A DNA stretch of 14,718 nucleotides from Promethearchaeota archaeon (GTDB lineage: Archaea; Asgardarchaeota; Lokiarchaeia; Sigynarchaeales; SOKP01). The DNA is taken from positions 1 to 14,718 of the forward strand of contig JAHLWV010000033.1 of the NCBI GenBank assembly GCA_019057735.1, in the 5' to 3' direction. Shown piece by piece: positions 1 through 7,790 of this stretch. Below the pieces are notes generated by a model. It ran no database searches. It worked only from the letters and a program-made list of their open reading frames with translations, and had not been told where the DNA came from. Made by a program: the position numbers and the translations under genes. Position 1 is the first letter of the stretch; every line of letters starts with the position of its first letter.

Positions 1-2
1 TA

Positions 3-269
3 TACGACGACGAAATACCTCCTGTTCCGCTTGAAGATTATACACCAATGGAGATAGAGGAAGACGAAAGTATACAAGAGCCTGAAATCGTCCAGGGACA
101 ACCAATACAAGAAACTATTCCTTCGCTCGAGGACCTACCTCCTCCCGATTTTAATGTTGATTTTGAAAAAACTGCTTCCGAGTATGATACTGAGTTTGTA
201 CTCGATAAGGAATCCGAAGCTTTCGAATCTGTTCTAAAAGACTTAGGTTGGGACGAAGATGATGATTAG
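3..269 (+). CDS. C-terminal fragment of an acidic, proline-rich protein (5' end outside window)
   Basis: The reading frame is open to the left edge of the window, so this is the tail of a longer gene; the ATG at 48 is probably internal. The visible 88 or so residues are dominated by Glu, Asp and Pro, with stretches such as IEEDESIQEPE and LEDLPPPDF, and the protein ends in GWDEDDD. No domain, membrane segment or zinc motif is visible. Such a composition suggests a disordered acidic tail or linker, and the last part (about SEAFESVLKDLGW) could form a short amphipathic helix that acts as a peptide ligand. The function cannot be named from this piece. The gene ends 184 bp before the MFS transporter, and that gap is very AT-rich. 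Confidence 0.7.
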   Translation, partial: YDDEIPPVPLEDYTPMEIEEDESIQEPEIVQGQPIQETIPSLEDLPPPDFNVDFEKTASEYDTEFVLDKESEAFESVLKDLGWDEDDD

Positions 270-453
270 CTCAAACTCTAGGTAAATCTCATTTACTATT
301 TCTTAAAATTTCAAAGTCAATTTAGTCTACATTGCGCAATAATTTTTCTAAAAATTTTTTATTTTGATTTTATATCAAAAAACATTAAATAAATTCTTCT
401 CTATATAGAATTAATCTTATCAAAATAGATTAAAAAACAAGTCGTGAATTTGA

Positions 454-1806
454 ATGAGCGATACAAATGTATTACAAAGAACAGAAAGTACAAGAGGAAA
501 AAAAATAATATTTGGTTCCCCAAGATTAGGAACATCATTAGTATTAGGGATTGAAGGATTTGCGCTTTTTACTCTTTATTTCATTGGTTATAATTTAGAT
601 CCATTCTTAATAGGGATTGCTTTAGCTATGGGGTATTTAAGTATAGCAGCAGGACAATTTTTATTGGGATGGATTAGTGATGCTAAATATACTAAAATAG
701 GGAGAAGAAAACCTTATCTTATAATCTTTGGACCATTGTTAGGAATTTCATTTATATTCCTTCTATTACCAGCTCTGGTTCTTCCAGATATGAGCGACAA
801 AAATAGCCTATTCTTTTGGTTATTGATCTGGGATGTTATTTTTAGATTTTGTTATGCGGTCACCACACCTTATCAAGCATGGATGGCAGAAGTATTTCCG
901 GCATCTGAACGTCCCGAAGTGTCTCAAGTCCAAAATACCTTCAATTTCATTGGAAACGGATTAATGGCACTTACAACCCTGCTGGTTTTAACGGGTGTTT
1001 TTGAAAAGGTTGCTGCTAATCCAGATGTAATCCCCATCGAATTCCTATCAATTGTCATAGCATTTGGTCTTATAGCAATAATAATGTTTATAGTTATCGT
1101 CGTAGTTATGCCTACAGAATCAAAATACGCAATAAATTCAAGCTTATGGGAGAATTTAAAAAATACGGTGAAAAACAAAAATTTTATGAAAGTTGTATTA
1201 ATGCAAGGTATTTCTGGCTTTGGATGGTCGATTATAAGTACTGTAATGCTTACTTATACTGAATTAGTTTTAGGTTTGGGTGGAACTGATTACCTTATTG
1301 TTGCGGTTTTCTTTCTATTGAGCATATTTGGATTTTTATTCTTCTGGAGGAAAAGGATAGAAAAATCTGGTAAAAAGCAAACCCTTTTACTAATATTTGC
1401 CATTGCGATTATTTTCCTTCCAGTAACATTGTTAGGCTTAATTGAGGCTATACCTTCATTGATACTAGGTTTAATCTTTATAATCGGTGTTGGTTTGATC
1501 TTAGGCGGGTGGTATTTATTTCCTTACATAATTTACGCAGATTTAGCCGAGGACGACGAAAAAGCCACTGGAGATCTAAAAGCAGGGATATATACTGGAT
1601 TTCCAAGTATAATCCTTAACATTTTCCAAGCTATAGGCGTTTTTATCCTTGGAATTATTATGGGATTACCTAATATTACAATTGGAAGTAATACCTTCTC
1701 GATAGGGTTAGTGATATGGGGTCCATTAGTTTCTCTAATTTTAATAGTATCTTATGTGTTTACGAAAAAATTCGTAAAACTTGATTTTGACTGGGAAAAA
1801 AAATAA
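454..1806 (+). CDS. MFS transporter, GPH/MFS_2-like (sugar:cation symporter type)
   Basis: A 450-residue, very hydrophobic protein with about 12 predicted membrane segments, the usual size for the major facilitator superfamily. After the second segment it has a cytoplasmic loop, SDAKYTKIGRRKPYLI (about residues 75-90). This is the motif-A-type D-x(n)-G-R-R-(K/R)-P signature of glycoside-pentoside-hexuronide (GPH/MFS_2) and sucrose-type transporters. A second charged loop (WRKRIEKSGKKQ, near residue 300) sits at the matching place in the second half. The family usually couples uptake of sugars or glycosides to a cation gradient; the substrate here is inferred only from the family. The ATG at 454 is preceded by an AT-rich region without a strong ribosome binding site. 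A GH127-type arabinosidase lies about 7 kb downstream, which would fit oligosaccharide use, but the two genes are not co-transcribed. Confidence 0.85.
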   Translation: MSDTNVLQRTESTRGKKIIFGSPRLGTSLVLGIEGFALFTLYFIGYNLDPFLIGIALAMGYLSIAAGQFLLGWISDAKYTKIGRRKPYLIIFGPLLGISFIFLLLPALVLPDMSDKNSLFFWLLIWDVIFRFCYAVTTPYQAWMAEVFPASERPEVSQVQNTFNFIGNGLMALTTLLVLTGVFEKVAANPDVIPIEFLSIVIAFGLIAIIMFIVIVVVMPTESKYAINSSLWENLKNTVKNKNFMKVVLMQGISGFGWSIISTVMLTYTELVLGLGGTDYLIVAVFFLLSIFGFLFFWRKRIEKSGKKQTLLLIFAIAIIFLPVTLLGLIEAIPSLILGLIFIIGVGLILGGWYLFPYIIYADLAEDDEKATGDLKAGIYTGFPSIILNIFQAIGVFILGIIMGLPNITIGSNTFSIGLVIWGPLVSLILIVSYVFTKKFVKLDFDWEKK

Positions 1807-1825
1807 ATCTATTACTTAAAATCTA

Positions 1826-1840
1826 TTTTTTCTTTTTTTT
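1826..1840 (+). terminator. Oligo-T terminator after the MFS gene
   Basis: Two T runs (T6 and T8, interrupted by one C) lie about 20 bp past the MFS stop codon, with no clear hairpin. Archaeal RNA polymerase terminates at such T tracts, so this probably separates the transporter transcript from pus10. Confidence 0.55.
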
Positions 1841-1864
1841 ATTATCAGAAAGACCAATAAAAAC

Positions 1865-1880
1865 AAAAATAATACATTAT
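1865..1880 (+). repeat. 16-bp direct repeat, copy 1 (before pus10)
   Basis: AAAAATAATACATTAT occurs here, 14 bp ahead of the pus10 ATG, and again exactly at 4142-4157, 29 bp ahead of the DUF655 ATG. Both copies are immediately upstream of genes of the same cluster. It could be an initiator or leader element, or chance in AT-rich DNA. Confidence 0.35.
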
Positions 1881-1894
1881 TATTTAATTAGAAT

Positions 1895-3253
1895 ATGACT
1901 ATTTTTGACAAAGTTATAGAGATTTACCGAGATAAGTATATCTGCTTTCACTGTTTAGGTAGGATGTTTTCCTTATTAGGAACAGATACTACCAATCACG
2001 ATAGGGGTAATTCTCTTTTACTCGCAATAACAATGGAAAATCACAGAGCTTATTTATCTCAAAAAGACAACTACGATAATGCTAGTCAAATATTAAAATT
2101 ATTAGCAGAAAAAGCAAAGTATACTCCTGCTCAAAGCGTATTAGAAAAGGAGGGTATTGAATATGATAAACCCGATTTTGCCGAAAAATGTTATTTGTGC
2201 AATGATATATTTAACGACACAGATGTTTATGCTAAAAGAGCAGAGGATTACTTAAAAAATGTTGAATTCACTAATTTTCTCATAGGTACTTCCCTTGACG
2301 CGCAAATTATTAATAAGGAGGATGTTTTTAAAGCAACCCATAATCTATTAGAAGCTGAATCGTTTAAGAATCATTTTAACAGAGAAGTGGGCAAAGAGCT
2401 ATCACTAATATTGAATAAACCCGCAGAGTTTAGGATGCCGGATATAACTATTATTTATTCAATAAAGTTTCGTTCCTTCGATTTAACTTTGCTCTTAAGA
2501 TCTATTTTTATTTACGGTAGATATAACAAATTTGTTAGAGGAATCCCCCAAACTCATTGGGATTGTAGATTATGTAGGGGAAAAGGATGTGAATCGTGTA
2601 AATTTACAGGAAAGCAATATCCAACTAGTGTAGAAGAATTAATGAGTCCCAAATTTGTTATTGAAGCTAAAGCGGAAGGTTCAAAGTTTCATGGAGCTGG
2701 GAGAGAAGATATTGATGTGAAAATGTTAGGGACAGGAAGGCCCTTTGTCCTCGAATTAATAAACCCTAAAGTCAGAACTTTAGATTTGAAAAAAATACAA
2801 AATAAAGTAAATAAAAGTAATAAAAGAAAAATCAAGATAAATGATTTACAATATAGTAGTAAGGAACGAGTTAAAAATCTGAAACTTAGTGCTGAAAACA
2901 CAAAAAAAGTTTATAATGCCATAGTAATCTCTAAAGAGGCGATTTCAAAAAGTCAGTTCGATGTTCTATTAAAAAAATTGATGATTGTTTACGAAAAACA
3001 AAACCTCCAACAAAGAACACCAATAAGGGTATCACATCGTCGCGCTGACAAAATAAGAGAAAAAAAAATTTTTCGAGTAGAAGGCAAATTAATTAAACCC
3101 AATGTTTCAGAATTCATCGTAGAAGCTCAAGGCGGAACATATATTAAAGAACTTATAAGTGGGGATAATGGAAGAACAACACCCTCTTTCTCTGATATAT
3201 TCGGATTCCCTCTAGAATGTAAAAAATTAGATGTAATTCAAATCAAAAAATAA
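1895..3253 (+). CDS. pus10: tRNA pseudouridine synthase Pus10
   Basis: A 452-residue protein of Pus10 size and pattern. Archaeal Pus10 makes pseudouridine 54 (and often 55) in the T-arm of tRNAs. The N-terminal half has two CxxC pairs (Cys17/Cys20 and Cys99/Cys102), which fit the zinc site of the Pus10 accessory (THUMP-like) domain. Residues 222-237 hold a further Cys cluster (Cys224, Cys227, Cys232, Cys235) ahead of SVEELM, a common Pus10 pattern. The catalytic block GREDIDVKMLGTGRPF starts at residue 269; the catalytic Asp should be D272 by homology. The C-terminal part shows HRRADKIREKK and GGTYIKELISGD, typical of the synthase fold. The gene starts the translation cluster and is followed after 75 bp by rpl21e, an arrangement common in archaea. 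Confidence 0.95.
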   Translation: MTIFDKVIEIYRDKYICFHCLGRMFSLLGTDTTNHDRGNSLLLAITMENHRAYLSQKDNYDNASQILKLLAEKAKYTPAQSVLEKEGIEYDKPDFAEKCYLCNDIFNDTDVYAKRAEDYLKNVEFTNFLIGTSLDAQIINKEDVFKATHNLLEAESFKNHFNREVGKELSLILNKPAEFRMPDITIIYSIKFRSFDLTLLLRSIFIYGRYNKFVRGIPQTHWDCRLCRGKGCESCKFTGKQYPTSVEELMSPKFVIEAKAEGSKFHGAGREDIDVKMLGTGRPFVLELINPKVRTLDLKKIQNKVNKSNKRKIKINDLQYSSKERVKNLKLSAENTKKVYNAIVISKEAISKSQFDVLLKKLMIVYEKQNLQQRTPIRVSHRRADKIREKKIFRVEGKLIKPNVSEFIVEAQGGTYIKELISGDNGRTTPSFSDIFGFPLECKKLDVIQIKK

Positions 3254-3328
3254 ATAAATTATGCTTCATATATTTTCAAAAATTGATTATATTTATCAAA
3301 ACAATTCAGAATAGATTAGGGAATTAAA

Positions 3329-3634
3329 TTGACATTACACAAAGGCTACCGAAACAAGTCTCGCCAAATACATCGAAAAAATGTAAGAGACAGAGGTTTA
3401 GGATCTATTGAGAAATATTTAATTGATTATGAAATAAATGACAAAGTAGATGTTATTACCGATCCTTCTCAGCATAAAAGAGGCTTCCCTCACAGGAGAT
3501 ATCATGGAAAGACCGGGACCGTTAAGGGTATAAGAGGAAGGTGCTACGAAGTTGAAGTCACAATAGGTAATTCAAAGAAACTTCTTATCATTGGCAAAGA
3601 ACACTTACGAACTAATAAGGGTTCAGCCAAATAA
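3329..3634 (+). CDS. rpl21e: 50S ribosomal protein L21e
   Basis: A 101-residue basic protein that matches L21e, an archaeal/eukaryotic large-subunit protein absent from bacteria. The diagnostic stretch is KRGFPHRRYHGKTGTVKGIRG (approximately residues 50-70), with the SH3-like beta-barrel pattern continuing to the C-terminus. The start is TTG: no upstream ATG is available, and the protein begins exactly as the family does (T-L-H-K-G-Y-R). A weak GGGA lies about 7 nt before it. It sits between pus10 and rpoF, the conserved archaeal order, and rpoF follows after 32 bp, so they are likely one transcript. Confidence 0.96.
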   Translation: MTLHKGYRNKSRQIHRKNVRDRGLGSIEKYLIDYEINDKVDVITDPSQHKRGFPHRRYHGKTGTVKGIRGRCYEVEVTIGNSKKLLIIGKEHLRTNKGSAK

Positions 3635-3666
3635 CATATTTACCAATTTAAAGGGAGAAAAAATAT

Positions 3667-4032
3667 ATGTCTGGACGAAAAATTAGTGAGAAAACTGTTT
3701 CTATACCGGAAGTAAAAAAAATCATGGACGCTGTCAAGGAGAAAATCGAAGAAATTGACAGTGAAGAAGGTCTATCTCACTTTCAAGAAATTACTTATAA
3801 TTATGTTAACAAATTTGCTAAGATGAGTGAAAAAGATGCGATAAAAGTTCAGAAATTGTTAATCGAAAAATACGAAATCGAAGAAAATTACGCAATAAGC
3901 ATTGTAAACATTGATCCACATACTGTTCCGGAAATGAGAATGATGTTAGAGAAGAGTTTTGCTGGAAAATCGTTAAATGACGAACAATTACAAGATCTTA
4001 TAGCGCAAATTGAAGAACTTAAATCTTCCTAA
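3667..4032 (+). CDS. rpoF: DNA-directed RNA polymerase subunit F (Rpb4 homologue)
   Basis: A 121-residue acidic, helical protein. It pairs with RpoE (Rpb7) to form the stalk of archaeal RNA polymerase, which helps open-complex formation and binds the nascent RNA. The family pattern is visible: an N-terminal VSIPEVKKIMD tip region, a central helical pair, and the HRDC-like segment ending in INIDP-type sequence (IVNIDPHTVPEMRMMLEKS, about residues 80-98). A good ribosome binding site, GGGAG at 3653-3657, lies 9 nt before the ATG and supports this start. It follows rpl21e by 32 bp and is closed by a T tract at 4048-4056. Confidence 0.94.
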   Translation: MSGRKISEKTVSIPEVKKIMDAVKEKIEEIDSEEGLSHFQEITYNYVNKFAKMSEKDAIKVQKLLIEKYEIEENYAISIVNIDPHTVPEMRMMLEKSFAGKSLNDEQLQDLIAQIEELKSS

Positions 4033-4047
4033 AAAAAAATTGCTATA

Positions 4048-4056
4048 TTTTTTTTT
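4048..4056 (+). terminator. T9 tract after rpoF
   Basis: Nine consecutive T residues, 15 bp past the rpoF stop codon, form a typical intrinsic archaeal termination signal. Together with the TATA element just downstream it suggests that the cluster is split into two transcripts, pus10-rpl21e-rpoF and DUF655-ksgA-mtq2. Confidence 0.55.
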
Positions 4057-4075
4057 CAAAGCATATTAAACAACG

Positions 4076-4093
4076 AAGAATTTATAAATTCTT
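4076..4093. promoter_or_regulatory. Palindrome containing a TATA box, upstream of the DUF655 gene
   Basis: AAGAATTTATAAATTCTT is a perfect 18-bp palindrome. Its centre, TTTATAAA (4081-4088), matches the archaeal TATA consensus. It lies 94 bp before the DUF655 ATG, so transcription would start near 4110-4115 and give a leader of about 75 nt. The symmetry also extends imperfectly through AACAA and TTGTT on the flanks. It may be simply a symmetric TATA box or an operator for a dimeric regulator. Confidence 0.45.
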
Positions 4094-4141
4094 ATTGTTT
4101 TAAATTTTAATGAGCAATCCTTGTTAAAAAAGGAATATATT

Positions 4142-4157
4142 AAAAATAATACATTAT
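4142..4157 (+). repeat. 16-bp direct repeat, copy 2 (before DUF655)
   Basis: Exact second copy of AAAAATAATACATTAT (first at 1865-1880), inside the leader of the DUF655-ksgA-mtq2 transcript and downstream of the TATA palindrome. Confidence 0.35.
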
Positions 4158-4186
4158 GCATTTCAGGATAGTAAATAATTATAAGA

Positions 4187-4852
4187 ATGGTTGGTATGGA
4201 AAGGAATCGGGAACGGGATCGATACAGAAGGCCTCCTCAAAGACCCAGATATCAAAGAAGAGAGCCAAGAAAAAAGAAACAATTCATTAAAAAGTTTCGA
4301 GAACTAGTCATCTTAGATTTATTACTCCATGGTCATCCTGAAGAAGATAAACCAAGTTGGTCAAAAACACCAATTGCTCAAGTGCTTACTTTTCCAGATT
4401 TTGTATTATATGAAGTTAAATGCAACAGAGATTCAGAGATAAAGATACAAGAAAAAGGATTGTATGAAGCATTTCAGCAACAAAACAAGTTGAGGGAAGT
4501 TATAAAAAAAATTAACTATCAAGACCTTACAAATACATCAAAAGCTCTAATTCAGCCTATACTTGAAAAAGAAATATTAAATTACGAGGAGGAATTTATA
4601 AACTTCTTTAATAACTCAACTTCCATAACACCCCGAATGCACGCTCTTAAATTATTACCTGGAATAGGACAGAAACATATGTGGGATATACTAGAAAATA
4701 GAAGCAGACAAAAATTCACTACTTTTCAAGATATATCTGATCGGACAAGCTTATCGCGTCCAGCAAAACAACTTGCTTTAAGAATCATAAAAGAACTGCA
4801 ACGTGAGGGAATAAAGTACTATCTATTCTCGAAGACTCAAAAATACGAATGA
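4187..4852 (+). CDS. DUF655 family putative RNA-binding protein
   Basis: A 221-residue protein of the archaeal DUF655 family, found almost always between rpoF and ksgA. The first 35 or so residues are a very basic, Arg/Pro-rich tail (RPPQRPRYQRREPRKKK), probably disordered and nucleic-acid binding. An OB-like middle region starts at LVILDLLLHGH and includes VLTFPDFVLYEVKCN (about 66-80). Residues 154-171 (LKLLPGIGQKHMWDILEN) form a helix-hairpin-helix. These parts point to binding of structured RNA or DNA, probably rRNA given the neighbours, but no reaction is established. The ATG at 4187 is used; a second in-frame ATG at 4196 is equally possible. The stop overlaps the ksgA start, indicating translational coupling. 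Confidence 0.88.
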   Translation: MVGMERNRERDRYRRPPQRPRYQRREPRKKKQFIKKFRELVILDLLLHGHPEEDKPSWSKTPIAQVLTFPDFVLYEVKCNRDSEIKIQEKGLYEAFQQQNKLREVIKKINYQDLTNTSKALIQPILEKEILNYEEEFINFFNNSTSITPRMHALKLLPGIGQKHMWDILENRSRQKFTTFQDISDRTSLSRPAKQLALRIIKELQREGIKYYLFSKTQKYE

Positions 4853-5706
4853 ATGATATGAATAAAAGCGAAGTTCTACTTATCTTAAAACAATTAGGAA
4901 TTAGACCAAACAAAGAACTAGGTCAAAACTTTCTCATCAATAAAAATACAGTTTCTAAAATAATCTTAGAATCAAGCATTAAAACAACACAATCAATTTT
5001 AGAGATAGGGCCAGGTTTAGGAGCACTGACTGAAGATTTGGTCAAAGAATCAGATCAAATATATGCTTATGAAATAGATTCTGTTTTGTTTTCTTATCTT
5101 TCAAATAAGTTTTCTAAATATGAAAATTTAAAGCTTTATAACGAAGATATTCTAAAAGCTAAAATTCCTTCGCATGATATTATAATTTCAAATATACCCT
5201 ATTCTATTACAGGTCCTATATTTGAAAAGATTTTTTATAATCCACAGCCTCCTCGTGGTGTTTTAATAATTGAAAATAGTATTGCCGAAAGACTTTTTAA
5301 TAGAAAAAGTTATAAATCGTTTTCAAGAATAACTGTTACCTTTAACGCTTTCATGAAACCAGTGAGAAAATTTAAGATTTCAAGATTTGATTTTTTTCCC
5401 ACTCCTAAAATTGAATTAGCTTTAGTTATTGTCGAGCCTAGAAAGCCAATCGATCAAATGTTATTATCAGATGATGGGAGAACCTTCTTCTTAAAGTTTG
5501 TAGCTGGAATAATGCCTTACAAAAATAAAAATATGGCAAATGCTATAAAATATTTCTTAAAAAACGATAAAAATTTTACCTACTCAAAGCAACATATTGA
5601 AGATTTTTTACGTGAAAATCATCTAAAAAACGATAAGGTAGCTCTCTTTAGTGTGGATGAAATCGTTGAATTAAGTAAGAAATTTTATTCATTCTTAAAC
5701 AACTAA
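4849..5706 (+). CDS. ksgA: 16S rRNA adenine dimethyltransferase KsgA/Dim1
   Basis: Dimethylates the two adjacent adenines in the terminal helix of 16S rRNA late in small-subunit assembly, using S-adenosylmethionine. The family signature LGQNFLINKN is at about residues 24-33, the SAM-binding motif EIGPGLGALT at 52-61, the ribose-binding acidic E75 in YEID, D100 in the NED motif, and the catalytic NIPYSIT at 115-121. The C-terminal helical domain is complete, and 285 residues is a normal length. The ATG at 4849 overlaps the DUF655 stop by 4 nt (ATGA); an in-frame ATG at 4858 would also give a family-like N-terminus. The Mtq2-like gene follows 13 bp later. Confidence 0.96.
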   Translation: MNDMNKSEVLLILKQLGIRPNKELGQNFLINKNTVSKIILESSIKTTQSILEIGPGLGALTEDLVKESDQIYAYEIDSVLFSYLSNKFSKYENLKLYNEDILKAKIPSHDIIISNIPYSITGPIFEKIFYNPQPPRGVLIIENSIAERLFNRKSYKSFSRITVTFNAFMKPVRKFKISRFDFFPTPKIELALVIVEPRKPIDQMLLSDDGRTFFLKFVAGIMPYKNKNMANAIKYFLKNDKNFTYSKQHIEDFLRENHLKNDKVALFSVDEIVELSKKFYSFLNN

Positions 5707-5719
5707 ATCTCTTCGGACG

Positions 5720-6409
5720 GTGAAAAATATTACATCTTTCTCAGACCCAATTATTCAGTACATTAAGAATAGCGTCTATCCTCCTTCTGATGATACATAT
5801 TTAATTATTGATTATTTTAAAAAAAACATAAGCGAAAATTTCTTTGATGGGTTGCCAATCACTACCATTAGAAAGGTTTTAGATATGGGAACTGGAACTG
5901 GGGTAATTGCTTTATTCTTTCAAGAGATTAAATTTTTTTTATCGAAGTTTACCGCTAAAATATTTGCATCGGATATATCAGATGCAGCTATCAGATGTGC
6001 TACAATAAATGAGAGAATAAATAATTACAAAGATAGCTTAACTTTTATCAAGTCTGATTTATTTAGAAATTTTCCACCAAATCTTCAACACTCGTTCGAT
6101 ATTATTGTTTTTAACCCACCCTATTTACCTTCTATTAATTACAAAGAAAACAATCTCATTCGTAAGAGTAGTGATTCTAATTGGGATGGAGGAGCGCGCG
6201 GTTTTGAAGTATTCCTTGGATTTATAAAGCGTGTGAAATTTTTTTTAAATTCAGAACAAAAATATTATATCTATTATATCAGTTCAAGTTTAACAGATTT
6301 AAATCAATTAAACGATGAACTTGAAACAAAAGGGTTTCAGAATAGAGTTTTGAATAAAAAGCATATTTTTTTCGAAGATATAATATTGAATCGATTGGAA
6401 GAACTTTAA
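5720..6409 (+). CDS. HemK/Mtq2-type class I methyltransferase, putative release-factor glutamine methyltransferase
   Basis: A 229-residue Rossmann-fold SAM methyltransferase. The N-terminal VYPPSDDTYLIID (about 19-31) is the start signature of the archaeal/eukaryotic Mtq2 (HemK2) group. Motif I is LDMGTGTG (54-61), the acidic residue is D85 in SDIS, and the catalytic NPPYLP (132-137) marks N-methylation of glutamine-type amides. A later WDGGARGFEV also fits the family. Relatives methylate the GGQ glutamine of release factor aRF1/eRF1, usually with the partner Trm112, which is not seen here. The GTG start at 5720, 13 bp after ksgA, is the only one that gives the full N-terminus. The gene ends 6 bp from the convergent nurA gene. 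Confidence 0.88.
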   Translation: MKNITSFSDPIIQYIKNSVYPPSDDTYLIIDYFKKNISENFFDGLPITTIRKVLDMGTGTGVIALFFQEIKFFLSKFTAKIFASDISDAAIRCATINERINNYKDSLTFIKSDLFRNFPPNLQHSFDIIVFNPPYLPSINYKENNLIRKSSDSNWDGGARGFEVFLGFIKRVKFFLNSEQKYYIYYISSSLTDLNQLNDELETKGFQNRVLNKKHIFFEDIILNRLEEL

Positions 6410-6415
6410 GGTTTG

Positions 6416-7696
6416 TTAAAAAGGTCTCCTCGTCCTACGCTTTTCTAACAAAGAAACTCCATGAACTTTCAATGTTCTTGTTAAACTATTAAACAGTAGA
6501 TCGATCTCGTGAGGTTTAAATACTGCTCTTTTATGTGCTTCGATTTGTGGTATTGGTAATCCATAATATTCATTAAGACTAGAGATCGGTAGGAGAATTG
6601 AAGATATTAAATCAGCTTTTTCAGAAGCTTCTTCTAAATCACAATTTTCATCCATAAAAAACTCAATTCTGCATGGTGTATCGTAAGCCGCAGTTTTTAA
6701 GTAGAAGGCATAAAAATTAAAAGGAAAATAGTATGGAATTTCTTTTTTTATCCCTGTATCCCTTATTTTGTTTACTTCTTTTTTACAATTGAAAATGCAA
6801 CTTCTTTCTGTTTTCCGCAATACTCTATTGTATAAATCTAAATCAGAAAAGTAATTTAAAATCTGACGATAATTAATTTTTATGAAATCAGATAGATTCG
6901 TAACATTAGGTTTTAACATCTGTATGGTCCTTCCTAAAAGATTAGTTAACGCTGAGGTCCGTGTATCTTTTATCGAACCGATCAAAATTATTCCCTTCTC
7001 AATGCAAATAGAATACAATTTTTGATATTCTCTTAACAATTTATCGTATCTCTTAGAAATTTCTGAATCTTTAGTAAATATCAGATTTATAGGCATTATT
7101 ACTACTGACCCATCTAAAATAATTAAATCTACTTCGCTCTTCTTTTCGATTAATTTATTTAAAAGGTTAATTTCCATAAAAGTCATGTCCATCGAAACTT
7201 TGGCATCTACTATGTTTTCCTCCCGATTTAAATAATTTCCTTGGACATTATAATTATTAAACCCTGTTAAATCAGGAAAGTACTCAATTCGGGATGATTG
7301 GTTTTCGTAAAAATAATACTTTACAGCGATAGCTTTTAAGAAAGAAAAATCTACATTCATGAATTTTTTTACAACAGAACTCCCATCAACACTTACAATG
7401 TTTAATCCTCTTATGTTAGATGCCGAAGTTGGCTTTCTAATAAAATTTTCTTTAATATCATAATTTGGATATTTCAGCAATTCTTTAAAATCCAGACTTT
7501 CAAGGTTAGCTAAAAGTATTTCTACGAATTTTTTTTTCATTCGTTCGATTCCAATATACTCTTGAGCGAGATTTTTCAAATTTGTTAGCAAAATCTGTTC
7601 TTTGGTAAAACCGGACTCAGTGGCGTTAGTTGAGTTTAAAGAACTAGAATTAAGATTAATGTTCCTCTGATTTGATGTATTATTTCTAATTGTCAT
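6416..7696 (-). CDS. nurA: NurA domain nuclease
   Basis: NurA is a 5'-3' nuclease that works with the HerA translocase in resecting DNA breaks in archaea. Residue numbers count from the TTG at 7699; the ATG one codon later (7696) is chosen as the start. Acidic residues likely to bind metal are D105 in VSVDGSS, E176 in FMEINLL and D196 in ILDGSVV, with the family's GSIKDTR stretch at 241-247. The C-terminal GLPIPQIEAHKRAVF is also characteristic. The first 30 residues are Asn/Ser/Thr-rich and look disordered; no clear ribosome binding site is visible. The gene is convergent with the ksgA cluster and divergent from the CPBP gene. HerA, Mre11 and Rad50 are not in the window, so the partner gene must be elsewhere. 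Confidence 0.85.
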   Translation of the reverse strand: MTIRNNTSNQRNINLNSSSLNSTNATESGFTKEQILLTNLKNLAQEYIGIERMKKKFVEILLANLESLDFKELLKYPNYDIKENFIRKPTSASNIRGLNIVSVDGSSVVKKFMNVDFSFLKAIAVKYYFYENQSSRIEYFPDLTGFNNYNVQGNYLNREENIVDAKVSMDMTFMEINLLNKLIEKKSEVDLIILDGSVVIMPINLIFTKDSEISKRYDKLLREYQKLYSICIEKGIILIGSIKDTRTSALTNLLGRTIQMLKPNVTNLSDFIKINYRQILNYFSDLDLYNRVLRKTERSCIFNCKKEVNKIRDTGIKKEIPYYFPFNFYAFYLKTAAYDTPCRIEFFMDENCDLEEASEKADLISSILLPISSLNEYYGLPIPQIEAHKRAVFKPHEIDLLFNSLTRTLKVHGVSLLEKRRTRRPF

Positions 7697-7790
7697 CAAG
7701 ATTTGAAATGAAGAGAGGTAATTTTAATAATGAAGAGAGACTAAAATTAATAATTTTTATAATTAGAAACAGTAGATAATCACATTAAAA

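Noticed and set aside
924..1178. 84-residue minus-strand frame inside the MFS gene
   Set aside because: It lies wholly inside a clear transporter gene on the other strand and shows no family pattern.
2689..2901. 70-residue minus-strand frame inside pus10
   Set aside because: Shadow of the conserved Pus10 catalytic region; its Leu/Phe-rich sequence comes from the reversed AT-rich codons.
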